Assembly (NCBI GenBank): GCA_037892935.1
Contig: JAYXKI010000016.1
Coordinates: 682,001 to 746,000 of the forward strand
Length of the DNA: 64,000 nt
Direction: 5' to 3'
DNA from: Phlebopus portentosus
Taxonomy: Eukaryota > Basidiomycota > Agaricomycetes > Boletales > Boletinellaceae
Under the pieces are notes generated by a model. It searched no databases. It was not told the origin of the DNA and worked only from the letters and a program-made list of their open reading frames with translations. The position numbers and the translations under genes were made by a program. Shown here piece after piece: positions 22,005-35,234 of the stretch. Position 1 is the first letter of the stretch; the number at the start of each line of letters is the position of its first letter.

Positions 22005-22942
22005 ATGAACTCCTCCAACGCTCCCATCGCAAAGCCTGCTCGCGCCGCAGTCGCGCAACAGCCGACTGGTGCGATTCAAATGCGTGAGTTCCTACCCTGC
22101 GCCTTTCATTGCCCGATATTTCGTCATGGCTATCCCATTACATTTCACAATCTGATAAACGACTTCCTTGTTTCATGATATTCGCCTCGCGTCCACCTCG
22201 CTGCTTCGCATACGTCCATGCTCCAACCTCGCTGGGGCTTCTCCATTTTACACCGTGATGCTCATCCACAACTGATCAAACCCGGTCGAATCGGTTTGAT
22301 ACCCTGTGATACCACGATTTGATGACTCCGAACAGTCCCGACCTCCGCTCCTGCCGCGAACCGTCAGCAACAGCCAGGCGAGCAGAAGGCCATGCGTATC
22401 CGTGGAGGCGGCGCAGCGAAGGTAAGTCTAATATCTGAATTCATATTTGTTACGTCGTATTGGGGTCCGCATCCGTATCACACGTGCTTGACCAAACGTC
22501 CACGTATCAGTCGGCTATTCTATTCATAACTTTTTCGAGCCGGCTTTTTTATATCACCTGAATATTCAGATTATTTGAATTGTTCGCTAACCGACTTTCT
22601 GCTCTGCGATAGGACTGCTTCCTAGGCGCGATTGAGTGTTTTCTCTGTTTTGGTGCGTTCTCCACAAGCATACATTTTTTGCTGGTAAAACGAGCCTGAT
22701 TTCATTTTTGTTTCGTTTCCAACAGAATGTTGCAAGGTAATGGTCACTTACATCACGATTATTTCCTCTGCCGTGTGGTGTGCTTCGGATCTGACAAGGT
22801 CTACCTTCATTTATAGGATTGCTGCGAGTGCTGGGCAGATATTATTTGTAAGAAGCTTTGCGTTACCGCAACCATTCTGACCTTGCTAATTTATTCGACT
22901 CTAGGCTGCCCCTGCGAAATCGTCGCGGATTGCTGCTGTTGA
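22005..22942 (+). CDS. Small cysteine-rich protein of 94 aa, function unknown
   Basis: Six small exons join in frame: 22005-22083, 22336-22421, 22613-22652, 22726-22736 (11 nt), 22817-22847 and 22905-22942. They total 285 nt. The first half is Ala/Pro/Gln-rich and has no signal peptide. A basic motif, MRIRGGGAAK, follows. The last 40 residues contain 14 cysteines, many paired, as in ECCKDCCECWADIICCPCE, and the protein ends CCC. The layout, a polar N-terminus followed by a short Cys-rich and partly hydrophobic tail, resembles fungal CYSTM-like or palmitoylated membrane peptides, but I cannot assign a family. Every junction after exon 2 falls in the Cys-rich tail, and all use good GT-AG sites. 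It was recovered only by splicing, because no single exon is longer than 29 codons. Confidence 0.72.
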
Positions 22943-23514
22943 GTTCCTTGGTGTTGAGGCGAGTTGTGGCAGGGAAGCAGCGAAGTTGCCGGATTTAATT
23001 TATAAATATTCGTCCTTCGGACCGTCTTCCTACGTAATATTGCGAACATTGTGCGGCTCTTGATCAGATACTTTGATGTATAAGTAGTACCGCAGTTGTA
23101 GGGAGCTGAGCTTGGATGTTTGATGAGACCAAATCACAGGTTGAGTTGTCGATACCAATCATTGAAACTTGCTTGTAATTCTGGTGTCTCATTAGGTTCG
23201 TGCCAGCAGTGGAAGCTCCCATTTTTGACCCTTTTCAAAAGTGGGAGTTTTTTCTCACACATCTCCTAATGAATAAATCTAATAATGCATTACCGACGTT
23301 AGCATGCATGTACATCCTGAAAGCTGAAAGCGAGATTACCCGGACTTCAACCAGCAAATCCTTCCTTTTGTTTGTTGGTGGCCGGAAAAGGAAATTTTAT
23401 ATACATAGACGAATGAAAGCGCTCTGAACATTAATTGTTTATATTTGTTATCTCCGCTAGTACGTCCCCTAACTTTGTACCACCACCAACACCCAGTGGA
23501 GCGTCGTAGTACAG
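22943..23514. other. Intergenic region between the cysteine-rich and oxygenase genes
   Basis: About 570 bp with no supported gene. It holds the 3' end of the cysteine-rich gene and the oxygenase promoter. A TTTTATATACATA stretch near 23395 is a weak TATA candidate, about 115 bp before the ATG. Confidence 0.4.
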
Positions 23515-25172
23515 ATGGCTATTGAAACTGTCCTGCAAACCGCGAGTCGAGCAGATTATGGATTCAAGAACATTCCAGTCATGTCGGTTCATTTCATTTC
23601 TATTCGCCTATTCATATCAGTTTTTGATTATTCTCAAACATATATGTATTGTCTCGATCGAACTGACTATTTAGAGATATGGAAGGCGTCGACGGCGACT
23701 CAGCCACCCGTCATCAAATCGCAAAAGATATCCGTGAGGCCTGCGTGAATGTCGGATTCTTCTACGTCAAGAATCATGGCATACCAGAAGAGCTGATGTT
23801 CAACGCTCTTAAAATCGGAAAGAAGTTCTTTGCCTTGCCGGAGGAGACAAAGCTCAAAGTAAGTCCTAAAGACTCGCCATAGGTATTGTACTATAGCAAG
23901 TTGCCAAAACTGATGCTATGCATAGTATGACAGTAGAAATACGGCAAACCTGAAAGGCTACACCGCATTTCTCGTCGAGAACATTGACCCAGAGAACCGA
24001 GGAGACCTTCATGAGGGATATGACATTGGTCCGGAGGTCAATAGTACTGATCCTACAGCAAAAAAATCGATAGAAGAGACGTACGGAACTAATCCATGGC
24101 CTACTGAAGTCCCTGGGTTCAAGGAAGAGTATATGAAATATTAGTGAGTGATTCTGCCCTTTTTGTCTCCGATGAAAAGTAGAGGATCATGTTCGGATAT
24201 GATAGTAATGCAGTTACTGCATTCGGGAAGAACATGTTCCCGCTATTTGCTCTGGCGTTAGGGATTGACGAGGCTTTCTTTGACGATAAGGTAAATTCAT
24301 GCACTTCCTCACCGCAAAAGTACAAGGTAAAGCTGATAACATTGTCCTATCAGACGAAAGAGACTGCAGCAGTTACGAGAATTCTCCACTTCCCTCCGCA
24401 AACAGGGCCTCACGATGATAGATTGTTGGGCATAGGCGCTCACACCGAGTAAGAAGCCTTCATTCTTACATTTATATTATATACATGTATATTAACTCTC
24501 ACCGATATTCATTTTCATTCAGTTTCGAGGTAAATTATTCTCTCCAAACATCAGATTTCTGATTCTCAAGTCCTTGAGTAGTGCTTCACGATCCTCTGGC
24601 AGCAACCAGAGATTCAGACCCTACAAGTAATGAACGCGAAACAGGAATGGGTGAACGCTACGCCGATTCCGGGCACGCTTGTCATCAAGTCAGTCCGAAT
24701 ATTCTTTTCTCTTTATCCCAGACCCAGAAGAAGATACCCGTGGCTGAGCTTTATCTATCATAGTATTGGCGATCAGCTCATGAGATGGTCAAGTATGTCA
24801 ATTCTACTTGCTTGTCTCCTGATCGAATGACATTCTCAATACCACAGACGATGTCTTTAAATCGACCGTGCACCGAGCGGTCAACAGGTCAGGAATCGAG
24901 CGATACTCCCTCCCCACCTTCTTTGGCGTCGACTATCATACCAAACTTGAGGTGAGCCTGAACTGTGAATACAGAAAAAAACGACGTAGTTGCTGAAACT
25001 TTGGTGACTTGCGTTGACCTGCACATCTACTGTGCATTCAAAGCCGATCCCGTCGTGCGTCTCCACGGAGCGTCCTGCGAAGTACGAAGTCGTCACCGCA
25101 GGCGAGTATTCTAAGAATCGGCTTAATGTAGCGTATGCCAATGCGGTCAAGGTTAAAGCTGTCGAGGTGTAA
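23515..25172 (+). CDS. 2-oxoglutarate/Fe(II)-dependent oxygenase, isopenicillin-N-synthase-like
   Basis: The N-terminal non-haem dioxygenase region reads IPVIDMEGVDGDSA and then REACVNVGFFYVKNHGIPEE (23675-23858). The core holds GIGAHTDFECFTILWQQ, with His and Asp of the iron triad; the third ligand is His in STVHRAVNRSG. RYSLPTFFGVDYH follows, where Arg and Ser bind 2-oxoglutarate. Exons include 23515-23582, 23675-23858, one starting at 23926, and a 7-nt microexon at 24523-24529 that completes the iron-binding Asp codon. The stop is the TAA at 25172. Fungal relatives act in secondary metabolism or hydroxylate small molecules; the substrate cannot be told. It is convergent with the acetyltransferase gene, and no partner biosynthetic genes lie nearby. 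Confidence 0.9.
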
Positions 25173-25421
25173 GTCATGGGAAGCAGAAGGATCTATCAAA
25201 ATGGTTTGGCCATTTGGATTGAAAAGAACAATGTATGAGTAATTTGTGCTTGTTGCATCGAATGTCCCGTATCTGTTGTACTTGTTGTACCCAATTATGT
25301 GAAGTGAAATGCTCTCCGGACCGTAATGAGTATCTATGATACCGATGATGAGACAAAATGCGTTTCAAACTCTAGCGATTTCCAAATACAGATAGCATCT
25401 AGAAATGTCCAATGAACCAAT

Positions 25422-28400
25422 TCATTGCTGAACCTTCTTCCCCGTTCCCCTTCGAGTTTTCTTCTTCTCGACCGATTTTTCATCCTTGTTTTCATCCTCG
25501 CCCGCTTTCCTCTTCTGACCCGCTTGCGCACCACTCTTGATGCTAACGATGGACGACCTGCCCGCGCTTGACTTTTGTTCTTTAGTGAGTTGTGCGACTT
25601 GCACTTCTGCGCTCGACCAGTCTGCGGTGGAATTGGTAATAGCGTATCTAGCATGCCGACAATGTCGGGTTCGCAACAATTTGCAATAATTAAACGAGGA
25701 TGAGGTAATGCCGTCGATGTAGAGGGGGAGATGCAGGCATTAAGAAAGGGAGATTCTGGTGAGTAACATGCATCACGAAAAGTACTGGTAGAAATGAGGA
25801 ATAACTCACTTGCTGAGGTCGAGAGCGGCGATCATCTCTCGTTGCTTCTCCCTGAATGCACGCTGTCCTGGCGTCTCATCCTTATCCTCGTCCTCATCTT
25901 TGCCCGAATCTGTTAGACGTTCATGTTTGCCGCCATGTCGCGCGGCTCTTTACTCTCATTCTCGTCTTCGCTGGCATTTCTTGTCCGTGCGCCCAGAGAG
26001 GTGGCGGAAGGAGGAGGTGGCAAAGCAAGTTCCGCGCTGATTGCAGCTTTTTGTATGTCCTGCAAACGCTTTGTGATCTTGCGGATCACCTTCACGAAAA
26101 GCGCGAGCGCCTGTGAGACGGGAAGCTGTAACTCAGCCTTTTTCATCAAAACGGGGGCAGTCGAAGTGTCAGTTTGCAAATACAAGAAGTCATCAAATAC
26201 AGCGTACCTCCACCTCTTCAATAGTCTTCCTTTGAAGGCCAAGTGCGAGAAGAATGGAGCTTTGCAGAGCGCTAAGATGGACTTCCGGGCCCAATCGCTT
26301 CTCAAAATACAACGTAGCTATAGTCGGCAACAGGTCTAGGATGACGTGATAGTCAAGCAGATTGTTTGCGTAAGAATCCAGCCGCTTCAGATCAAAAGGC
26401 GTCAGCAGAATCGACAGCTCTTGAGAGCCGATTTCTGATCATAAAATGGGAAGTGAGCTTATGAAGCAGTCCCAACGAGCAAAGTGCTAGATCACCTCGA
26501 GCCGAATCCGAGTCCAGTCGCCTCAGACCCTCATCAGCAGCTCCAAGTATGCTGAGCGCCATCACGCTCCCGAACTCTCTAAACTTGAAGGAAAGTAGTG
26601 AAAGGAATCGCCTTCTGAAGTCTGAGGGTCAGAAAGTTAGTCGATACATCCGGCGCTCCAAGTCTGAGAAATAAAGCCCGCCTTTCGTAAACTCTCCTAG
26701 CCATTCCAAGTCACGTTCGGTTGAGCTATTCAGTCCGCGCACCATAACGCAACTGTGCTCCCCTGTTAATTCGCTCGTCGTTTGTCGAATATATAATGGC
26801 ACATAGCCAGCGCGTTTCCAAAAGCTAAACACAGCGGCCTTTGTCAGTACCTATCTGCTTGAAAAACATATATAAGTTGGGCCGCACCGAAGCAAGGAAG
26901 GAGTGAGACCATAAGAAACTCCAAGGTAATCCAGATTCTCCGGTTTACGCTCAGATAGACGCTGCAGAAGAGGGGGCATTACGGATGGGGCACGAATGGT
27001 AGGATTATCAGTCAATAAATTAGTGTTCTACAGGACGTATTCAGAAACATTCCAACTCGCATGGGGAGTGTGAAGGCTCACAGCGTCGAACTGAGCAGGG
27101 TTGGGATACGAATATTCTTCTCGAGTGCTTTCGCCCAGGTCAAAATATTCCCCGCTATAATATGAGTTTAACGTCTGAAGGGCGCGTGCTCCGTAGCCCA
27201 TCTGGAAGATGCGTTAGATAATCTACCTCAGAAGACGCGAAGTAACGTACATTAGTATAGTCTGGGTGAGTCGCTATTCGTACTATTCGTGCACCAGACA
27301 GTTGAGCAAACTGAGAATCTTGGAACTGCTGGGAAACTAGCCAAGGGATCAAGTCGCCACCAGTTCGCAATCCTCGACTAAGTGATTCCATGATCGCCTG
27401 CCTGCTGATATTGCCCTCCAGTGCAACCTGAAGTACGACAATCGGCTCGGGAAGATGACTTTCATCGTCCTTCAGAGGAGGAAGAAGGACAAACAGATGG
27501 TGTGCGGGCGCGTCCGACATGAGTTGTAGATCATTGGGCTGGTTTTTATAATGACTCGCTACGTACAGCGCCATCATACGCTGGAGGAACACCTCAGAGG
27601 CTGGGTGGAAGCTGAACAAAGTATCACGAGAGACATAGTAGAGTTCGCATTTGCTCGGATGTGGACAACCCTGTGCTAGTCCTCGCGGTGCAGCAGTCGC
27701 GTCGAGACAGAGTAAGGTATTCAACCAAGCTTCTATTTTATCACCTGCTGAATACCGAATGGGCGTCTCGAGCTTGATTTCCCGCAGTGTCCGAGCTTTC
27801 AGCGGTGCGCTGGTCGCTGGTTTCTTTGAGCGAGAAGTAGAAGCTGCGTCCTCTGTAGCTGATGCAGCTGATGGACGAGTACTTTCACGAAGCTGCTGGA
27901 TGAGCTTTAATGAGAGAGACCGACCAGTTCCTTCGTAACCGTTGATCGTAGATGCCATGAAGACAAGGTACGGCCCAAGGAGGTTGCGAACGAGCGGAAG
28001 TGGGATTGCCGCAGCCTCGTCAATAATTACAAGCTCCGCTTGACCAAGGACATGAGCATCTTGCGGCTGAATATACTGAATTGTTTGTCTGTGGTCTCGG
28101 AAGATGTTCACGCGCACGATTGCTTTGTTGAACTCGGGATTTGTGCTCTGTACAATATCATAATCGAGATGCTCTTCGTACCCGAGCACGTCCATGCCCT
28201 TGAATATGAACTGGAACAGAGTCTTTAAGTTTTCCGGACTCGGACTTGTGACGAAGATGTTGGAATATCCATGGGCAAGAGCAGCAGAGATCGCGAGTCC
28301 GAGTGCAGCAGACTTGCCGCGACCACGCGCAGCCGTCAAAGTCACAGTCGAGCTGAGAGTTTTCTCCGAAATCGCATCGGCAAACGTAAGAATGGCTTTT

Positions 28401-29370
28401 GCTTGATCGAGAGTCCGCGCAAGCTTGACAAGCTCGCCAATAGGTTTGGTGTCAGCAAGACTTGCGCGTAACTCCGTGAGTTCTGTGTCTGCATTATCCT
28501 TCCCTTTTTTCGTATCGCCGTAAGGTTTTATGTCCTTCCCACGAGAAATTGGAAGAACATTGAGTTCATCATCGAGCACTAGACAGTCCTCACAAGCGCC
28601 GAGAGAAAGGATAAACCGCTCGTTGAAACGGGCAACCACCGAATCGTGGGATAATGTACGATAGCGAGCATGGACATCCTGAGAGCATGTCAGAAGATAG
28701 ATACGGAGTGAGCCATGAATTCTACCATAGTCATCGCATACAGCTGCCGCAAAGAAGTCATGGTCTTTAACAAAAGAACCACCAACCCTCCACCTTCTAC
28801 GGTCTCGATTGTCCTTGCAAGTAGATTCGGTGTGACGGCTTCAAAATCCTGTAATACGCACATGCCATACGTGTTCCCTAGAATTTTATGTGATTCTTTA
28901 TAATACCTGAGTCCGAATTAAGTAAAGAGGTGATAACGCTCAACTGTGGAGAATTCATACGTATATCGAATGTCAGTGACAGTGACAAATATCTCAAACG
29001 GATTTTGCTCGTTCGCCTCTCGGATTCCTCGCTTGACTTCGCGCTTGATCTTTGCTTCTCGTTTCTTTCGATGGCTAACGAAATGGTTCATTGGAAAGCT
29101 AAGTAGAGGACATAGAAAACGTACCTCGTGAATCCAAGATCTTTCTTGTAGCACCAGAGGACGGACGGTCTCGCAGAGACACGAGCTTGTGATAGAAGGA
29201 AATGCAAGTTGACAATCTAACGACGTGTCTGGGCATGAGTTCTGCCGATTTGCAAAGCAACGCACCTGATCCCTGCCCTTGTCTCCCACCAAAACTATGA
29301 ACGAACGATGGTTTTTCTTGACATTGTTGTTAATGAGGATAGGAATGCGGGGATCCAGTTGTTTTCTCAT
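25422..29370 (-). CDS. KRE33: RNA cytidine acetyltransferase (NAT10/Kre33)
   Basis: This nucleolar ATP-dependent enzyme makes N4-acetylcytidine in 18S rRNA and tRNA and is needed for small-subunit biogenesis. The start is MRKQLDPRIPILINNNVKKN at 29370. Small exons follow (FVLVGDKGRDQ-type N-terminal region, NPFEIFVTVTDIRYTYYKES). The large exon, 28639-27155 region, carries the helicase module with Walker A LTAARGRGKSAALG and Walker B LVIIDEAAAIP, and then the GNAT domain with IVRIATHPDYTN joined to MGYGARALQTL. Downstream exons contain YLGVSYGLTPSLLR, FWKRAGYVPLYIRQT and a C-terminal RNA-binding region. The tail is Lys/Arg-rich (KKKTRRGTGKK), a likely nucleolar signal. Length and domain order match the family. 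It is divergent from the F-box gene. Confidence 0.95.
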
Positions 29371-29819
29371 CTGGGACAAGGACCTAGACGCATAACAAGC
29401 TATAGAAAAGCAAAAGCGTTGGGGCTAGACCTGCCAGTGGTCCTACTGGTTCAACAGTAACCCCTTTACGATGCGCGTCCAAAATTTCGAGGATCGGCAC
29501 AAGGATATCGTTTATATGGCCAATCAGTCCCACGATCATCAATTATCCTAATTAGGATGACCAATATTTGATTTACGTTCTGGTCTTCGCCCCCACCACG
29601 AGGTGGACGCAGGCAACCAGGCATTAAACTCCTTGCAGCAGCTTTTCTTTTTCTTCGTCTTGCTTTCATCTCCTTTTCTTTCGTTCTCACCGGACAACGG
29701 CTGGCCACGTCGGATTGCTTTCGTGCTGTCCATTGATCCTAATCACGCCGGTAGACTGCCAGTGACTGTTACCTCCCTTCTTAGTTCCCACCATCTTGAA
29801 TTCGCTTCACAAAAGAACA
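29371..29819. promoter_or_regulatory. Divergent promoter region of the acetyltransferase and F-box genes
   Basis: These 449 bp separate two outward-facing ATG codons. A pyrimidine-rich run (about 29635-29695) precedes the F-box gene. No clear TATA box or known operator was seen. Confidence 0.5.
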
Positions 29820-31942
29820 ATGCCTAGGTCTAAGCTCTTTTCGCTGCTGTCTGGACTGACGCCTCGTTCAAAACGAAACGATTCCATGTGCAGACGTCAG
29901 GTTCAGGCTATTCAGCTACTTGATGGCTTGCCTGCAGATATCATTTTAGAAATATTTTTGCACCTCGATTTTACGGATGTTTTGAATCTAGCCCAGGTGA
30001 GTCTTCGCTTATATGCTTTACCTATAGCATTGCGCTTACCCTTACCCCAATGTATTCGAGGTGTCCCGTCTATTCCACGACGCAGCTCAATCGTTCACCG
30101 TATGGAAGAACTTAGCGTACAAGCTCATGTGTCGCGGCCGTCGCATTTCATTGCACGATCGCCTCTCAACGTCCGCACTGACAGTGGAGGAGCTGAGGCA
30201 CTCTGTCTTACTGGCAGTTGCGGCAGAGGATTCGTGGCTCAGGCCAACTCCCATGCATGTTGCTCGTCCTCGACCGGTCCGGCTGTCCGATGTCGATCTT
30301 GACCATGCTTCATACATTATGAAGTTCACGTCCCAAAGACACCTCGTGTTGCCTACAAAGTCCGGTGAACTCGTCGGATGGGATACAAGGACGGGCGCCT
30401 CTTCTGGAAAGTACGATATGGGTGTCGATTCTGTACTCATTAACGTCCAGGGCGAGTACGAGACGCGGTCGCTGTATTGGATAACTGGGAAGATATCCTC
30501 GGAGTGAGTGTATGTACACCTTGAGCACACCTTGAGGCTAAGATTTACCATGATTAGTCCCGAACTTGAGAGGAACCTGCATATTAAAATTCTTCGGATT
30601 CAGTTCCCTGAACCTTCTTCATCGGATCCCGTCACCTTTGAGGTCCTAGGAGACCTAGTAACTCCGTGGTCTCTTGCCGCGGAGCTTCATTTCTTGGATG
30701 CTTCCCAAAGAATGATTTGCGCTGTTTTCCTCAATGAAGATACTGGTTCAGCGGGTCTACATGTCGTGTTGAATTGGGAAACGGGTCTAAGCTATATCTT
30801 TGACACTGGGATAAGATATGTGAGTGCTTATGTACATCCACGGTTTTTATGACTGAGGGAACTGCTAGGAATATGGTCGAGCTGTGATAGGTCTGCACTT
30901 GTCTGCTGACAAGCAGTCTATCATCGTCCGTAGTGAAGAATGCGGTACGGAGATTCGCCGTGCGTATCTACTGAGCGAGATGCGATCTCACGCATCTATC
31001 TGGAATCCGACTCGTAGAACTACACAGTCATTGCCTTTGGTGCACCCGGCTGCACTTTCACTGTCGCAGTGGGAGCACGAACATCCATCGTTCGACTTCG
31101 CCATGGCACCCCATACTGTCTGGTTACTTCCTCAGTGGTGGCCGACATTCCCCGGAGTACCACGGCGAACGAGCACAATCATACTGTATCTTGCTCTCTT
31201 AGAAGGTCCTGATGGCCAGACACGGCGCTTCTGGCGCGCTGCGCAGCACTACTCTGAAGCCGTTGAGAGTTCCACAGCAGACGTTGATAGGGTGGTATAC
31301 GAAAGTACGGCGATGTGGAGTCGTAAAGGGAAAATAGAAGGTGGTGCACCATGCTCTTTTGCGCGCAGTGTTGTGGATATTGGCGAGAATGCAGTCACAA
31401 TTAGCCTAGGGCATCATGGGCTGCCTATCCTTGCTCAAAGTTTCAATCATCTGGGTTGGATCGAGGAGGCGATTGAAGACGAATCGAGCGAGCACGAAAG
31501 TACTAGTACGCTTGGAAAGTTGCGACCACAAAGGCTACTCGCAAAAGCTCGCCGACGCCATCGTCGTGCTCCGAAACAGCGAACTCGCGTGCTCAAGCTT
31601 GTGACCTTCCCCGACCCCGGCATTTCACCAGTCTCACCAAAATGCAAACTCAACAAAAGAAGTAAAAAATTCGGACGTCGACATGATAGTATTTGTGAAT
31701 GCACAACTCTACAACCCGTAACGCTGGACGTGCCATCATCAGTGCTGGACAATGTGTACCATATGTTCCTCGATCCGGCCGCAGGGACAATAACACTCGC
31801 CACTATAGATAACGAGCTGCATGTGTATCAATATGGGATGCTCGCTGTAGCTCCCGTACCTGAGGCTGGCCCCTCAGAGACGGATTCCTGCTTTTCTTTA
31901 AAATCGACCGCTCCACCTTCTATGCCTGTCGTTTCTTTGTAG
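29820..31942 (+). CDS. F-box protein
   Basis: Four or so exons are supported. Exon 1, 29820-29996, ends GTGAGT, and exon 2 begins at 30061. The junction completes the F-box: LDGLPADIILEIFLHLDFTD then VLNLAQVSRLFHDA (residues about 36-70). Exon 2 ends near 30502 at GTGAGTG, a third exon starts near 30559 (PELERNLHIKILRIQ), and the last long exon ends at the TAG at 31942, giving roughly 650 aa. The long C-terminal part has segments such as LVGWDTRTGASSGKYDMG that might form a beta-propeller-like substrate domain, but no WD40 repeat can be called. F-box proteins are substrate receptors of SCF ubiquitin ligases. The target here is unknown, and such genes are strongly expanded in mushrooms. Confidence 0.82.
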
Positions 31943-34274
31943 AATGGAGGTGCGGAACGTACTGGTCGTTTGCCCTTTTCTTCAGATCGACCCAGTATTT
32001 TTTTGTTTCGTTTTGACGATAGCCGTTTATCTACTTTAGTTACATCCTGTATTAATAATGCTTTGACTGTTTTCTTAGGATCTAGCTCAAAGGATGTTGT
32101 TGTACTAAGCTCTGCGTGTGTATGTCTGCCCGTAGCTTTCTTTTGAATTACAGATTGTAGTACTGTTATTGATGAACTTTCTTCCTAATAATAAGCTCAT
32201 GTGATAGACTTATGTCACGTGATTTTGGATTGTGTTGTTTCAACTCTAAGTGCTACCATCCACCAAGTTGAACAGCGCGAGCGGGAGTGCCTTATTCCTT
32301 CAAGCGCTATTACCGTGAAGGATATCTATCCTCTCGCATGCAGCTCAATGAGTGCCAACTGTCCGGAGACGCTGAAAATACCTATCTTTCTCTAGAATGT
32401 GCCACGTAGAAACGAGCTAGATCGGTTTGTCGGCCAGTACGGGAATCTATCAAGCGAACCGATAGAGTCGACACTACAAGGATCTTCGTGTATTTTCAAA
32501 TGACGGAGTGAAGGAAGCCAGGTTTCGATGATAAATATGATCAGAAGATACGTGTTGTCTTTCGACGGGTACCTGGGTGCAGCAAGAGGTGAACGATTCA
32601 TCAATCCATGGACTATGGAGGAAGCTGACTGTACATAGGGCACGCCATCTTCGCGTAGCACCAAAGTTCCCATTGCAAAAGTTGTGCCCTGTGGTGCGTA
32701 GATGACGCCATCTAGACACCTCGTACTGTGAATTTATGTGGGTCGTTACTCCACCCAAGTGCTTAGCACCAAGTTTTTGCCAAACAACTTCAAAAAAGAC
32801 TGCCTCTTTTCCTTCCGGAGCTTCAGTGTCGATGCTGCCACCCGGCGCTTCAGAAGTAATTAATCCAAGTGAGACATACATTCTCGATCCGATCTTAAAA
32901 ACTAACTTCAATAACAGACTTCGACGTGACGAGAAGTTTGATACCTGGAGATGCAGGGTGATGCGAATTAGCAACAAGAATTCTGACGCGAAGGGCGCTC
33001 AGTTTGACGTATTTCATTCGAAGCTCCGCTTCGAAGACGACGATGAAAGAATTTTGCGTTTGCATTTCCGACGTTCAATCAAAGCTAGGGTAGCTGGAAT
33101 GGACTGCAATTTGGGTGCTGATCCATCAGTTTCTCTATCACGAGTTAATTCCAGCCTAATTGCACAGTGGGTCAATGCAAGACACGGAGAATAGCAATCA
33201 TGGGTAGTACCTACCCCACCATCTGTCACTTCTTCCCGCAAAGGGATGGACCTTTTCGAATTGCAAAACATTCTGTATCCAAGTATCTGCCATTCAAGCT
33301 GACCTCTGGGACGAATCCGGGGTGTTCCTTCTGCATCAAACTTAGAAAGCCAGGGACGGACCAGGATACTCATAAGCACTTCCTGGCCAAGCAACTAAAA
33401 ATAAGAAGACAAAAGCACGCAAAATGTGCTCACAATCTTCCTCGTCATAATCACCGTGATGTTCGTATCCTCGACTTGCCATAGCATTCGACTTAACCAT
33501 GACTATACTATCTTCTGGCAATCAAGAGTCTAAAAGAGCCCTTATTGCGGTTTCCTGGCAAAGTTTAACGTCATTTCCAGGGAGGGGTTGAACTATTGGA
33601 AGAACAAGAGATGAGTAGGTTTGAATTGAAAACATGGCCAAGTACGAACAGCAGGAACCAATCGAGTCTACAGGCTTGAACGTTTGAATGGTGAGTTTTC
33701 CGTTACTTCCTCCTCAGCAGCCCGGCCTCCGACTCCGAGGTCTTATCAATGATGCAATTCTCCAATCTTCCAAGAGCCGTCCTAGATTTCCAGTACCACC
33801 CTACTAGGACATACCTGTCTCTGTCAGAAAAGTCAGAAAAGGTATTTGCAGAAACAATGGGTTCAAATGTCGCTGAACAAGGTCTGCCTTTTTTGTATGC
33901 ACATCCGGTCCCCGGAGCTTATCTATCCTCTATCACCGTATCAGTAACAACTGATGAGTTTCCAGACATAGTCCACTGTGCTTGGGACTTTCCGAGTTCC
34001 GGCGAAGCTGCCAATAAAGATTCCGGTTTACCGATGACGAGCTCAAATGCAAGCCCTTCCTCAGTACAGCCGCAAATATGCAATTCAGTCCACCGAATTG
34101 CCTGAATTGGCACTTAGAGATTTGTCGCTCTCCTCCCTTTGCACTTTTCCGAATGCCGCTTCTCCGCCTGGAACTTGCGGGCCTCCTCTCGATGTTCCGT
34201 CCTCCATAACTGCAACTTTTTGCCGCAGATCTGTTCCGTTGATCGGTGGCCGAGGACACGTAATGCACGGCGGC

Positions 34275-34310
34275 ACCCGCAAACCCCGCAAGCCCCGCAA
34301 GCCCCGCAAG
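34275..34310. repeat. 9-bp minisatellite, four units
   Basis: One variant unit (ACCCGCAAA) is followed by three perfect CCCCGCAAG units, 36 bp in all, in a gene-poor region. Confidence 0.9.
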
Positions 34311-35234
34311 TGGAATGATCTGCACTCCGAACGTGCTCCGAACAATACAGACAGGAATTCTTGAATTGAACTGACTTGCGGACTGCAGATACTAGGGATA
34401 TTGAGCGTCCATCATGCACCCTAATAACGAAGCAGGAGGGGCGAAAATTTTACGGGTCCTTCTGCTACACCCGATAAACGAAGGACATAACCAATCTTAA
34501 CGATCATCGTGGGAGCCGCGAAGCACGACCACCCTGCTTGGCCGAATGCAAAGTGAATCGCTTGGGGCGCGCCAAAGTACGCATACAATCAAGTTTTGGT
34601 AACGTATTCATGTTTTATTGGGAAGGGATGAGGATAAGGAAGGATATAGGAACTCTTGGCCAACAGACCACTCTTTCTGTGCCTTGAGATCTGGCCCGTA
34701 AGATTGCATGAACGGGGGAATTCGGAGGGGCGAAACGCTTGGATTTGCTGTATGCGAAGAGGACGTTGGTCAAATGTTCAGCGATAGGATGAATCTTTCT
34801 TTACTTCCGGGGTCGGGTAGCGGAAGTAGTATTTGGCCGGGACGGGCGCCCGGTCCAGCGGTACCTGTAGGAGAAAAGATAGGGATCAGCTTCTCAGATG
34901 ACCAAACTTAGCACATATTGGAGCTTCTGCTGCTGAACGTATTCCTGTGAATGTTATTCATGTAAAGGCTGCGGTGTCTACAGTGCAGCGGCAAAGGCAG
35001 TCTTCTAGCTCCCCTTCTCTGACGCATTTATAGATATCTTCACATTCTCCCGGGGAAGAGGTCGAACGTTTTGTGGGCGAGGCCGATCCTAATTCGGAAA
35101 GAGCCAAAAATAGAAAGCTGCCTTGAAGAGCCGAAATGCCGAGTGTTAAGTTCCGTATGTTTTGCTGTTGAGCTCAAAAATATTAATAAGGAACGATTGT
35201 ATAGATGACCCGGATATGATGGGGATGGGGATGT

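Noticed and set aside
23515..25172. 2OG oxygenase, decarboxylase and SDR as parts of one secondary-metabolite cluster
   Set aside because: They are 14-28 kb apart with housekeeping genes (NAT10, Prp6, CAF1, Bzz1) between them, and no core synthase is present.
25923..26339. 138-codon open frame on the plus strand
   Set aside because: It lies antisense to coding exons of the NAT10/Kre33 gene and has no recognisable domain.
32474..32977. 168-codon minus-strand open frame as a gene
   Set aside because: No domain, no splice continuation, and an equally long frame overlaps it on the other strand.
34275..34310. Short repeat array as a CRISPR
   Set aside because: Units are 9 bp and contiguous without spacers, in a eukaryotic nuclear genome.
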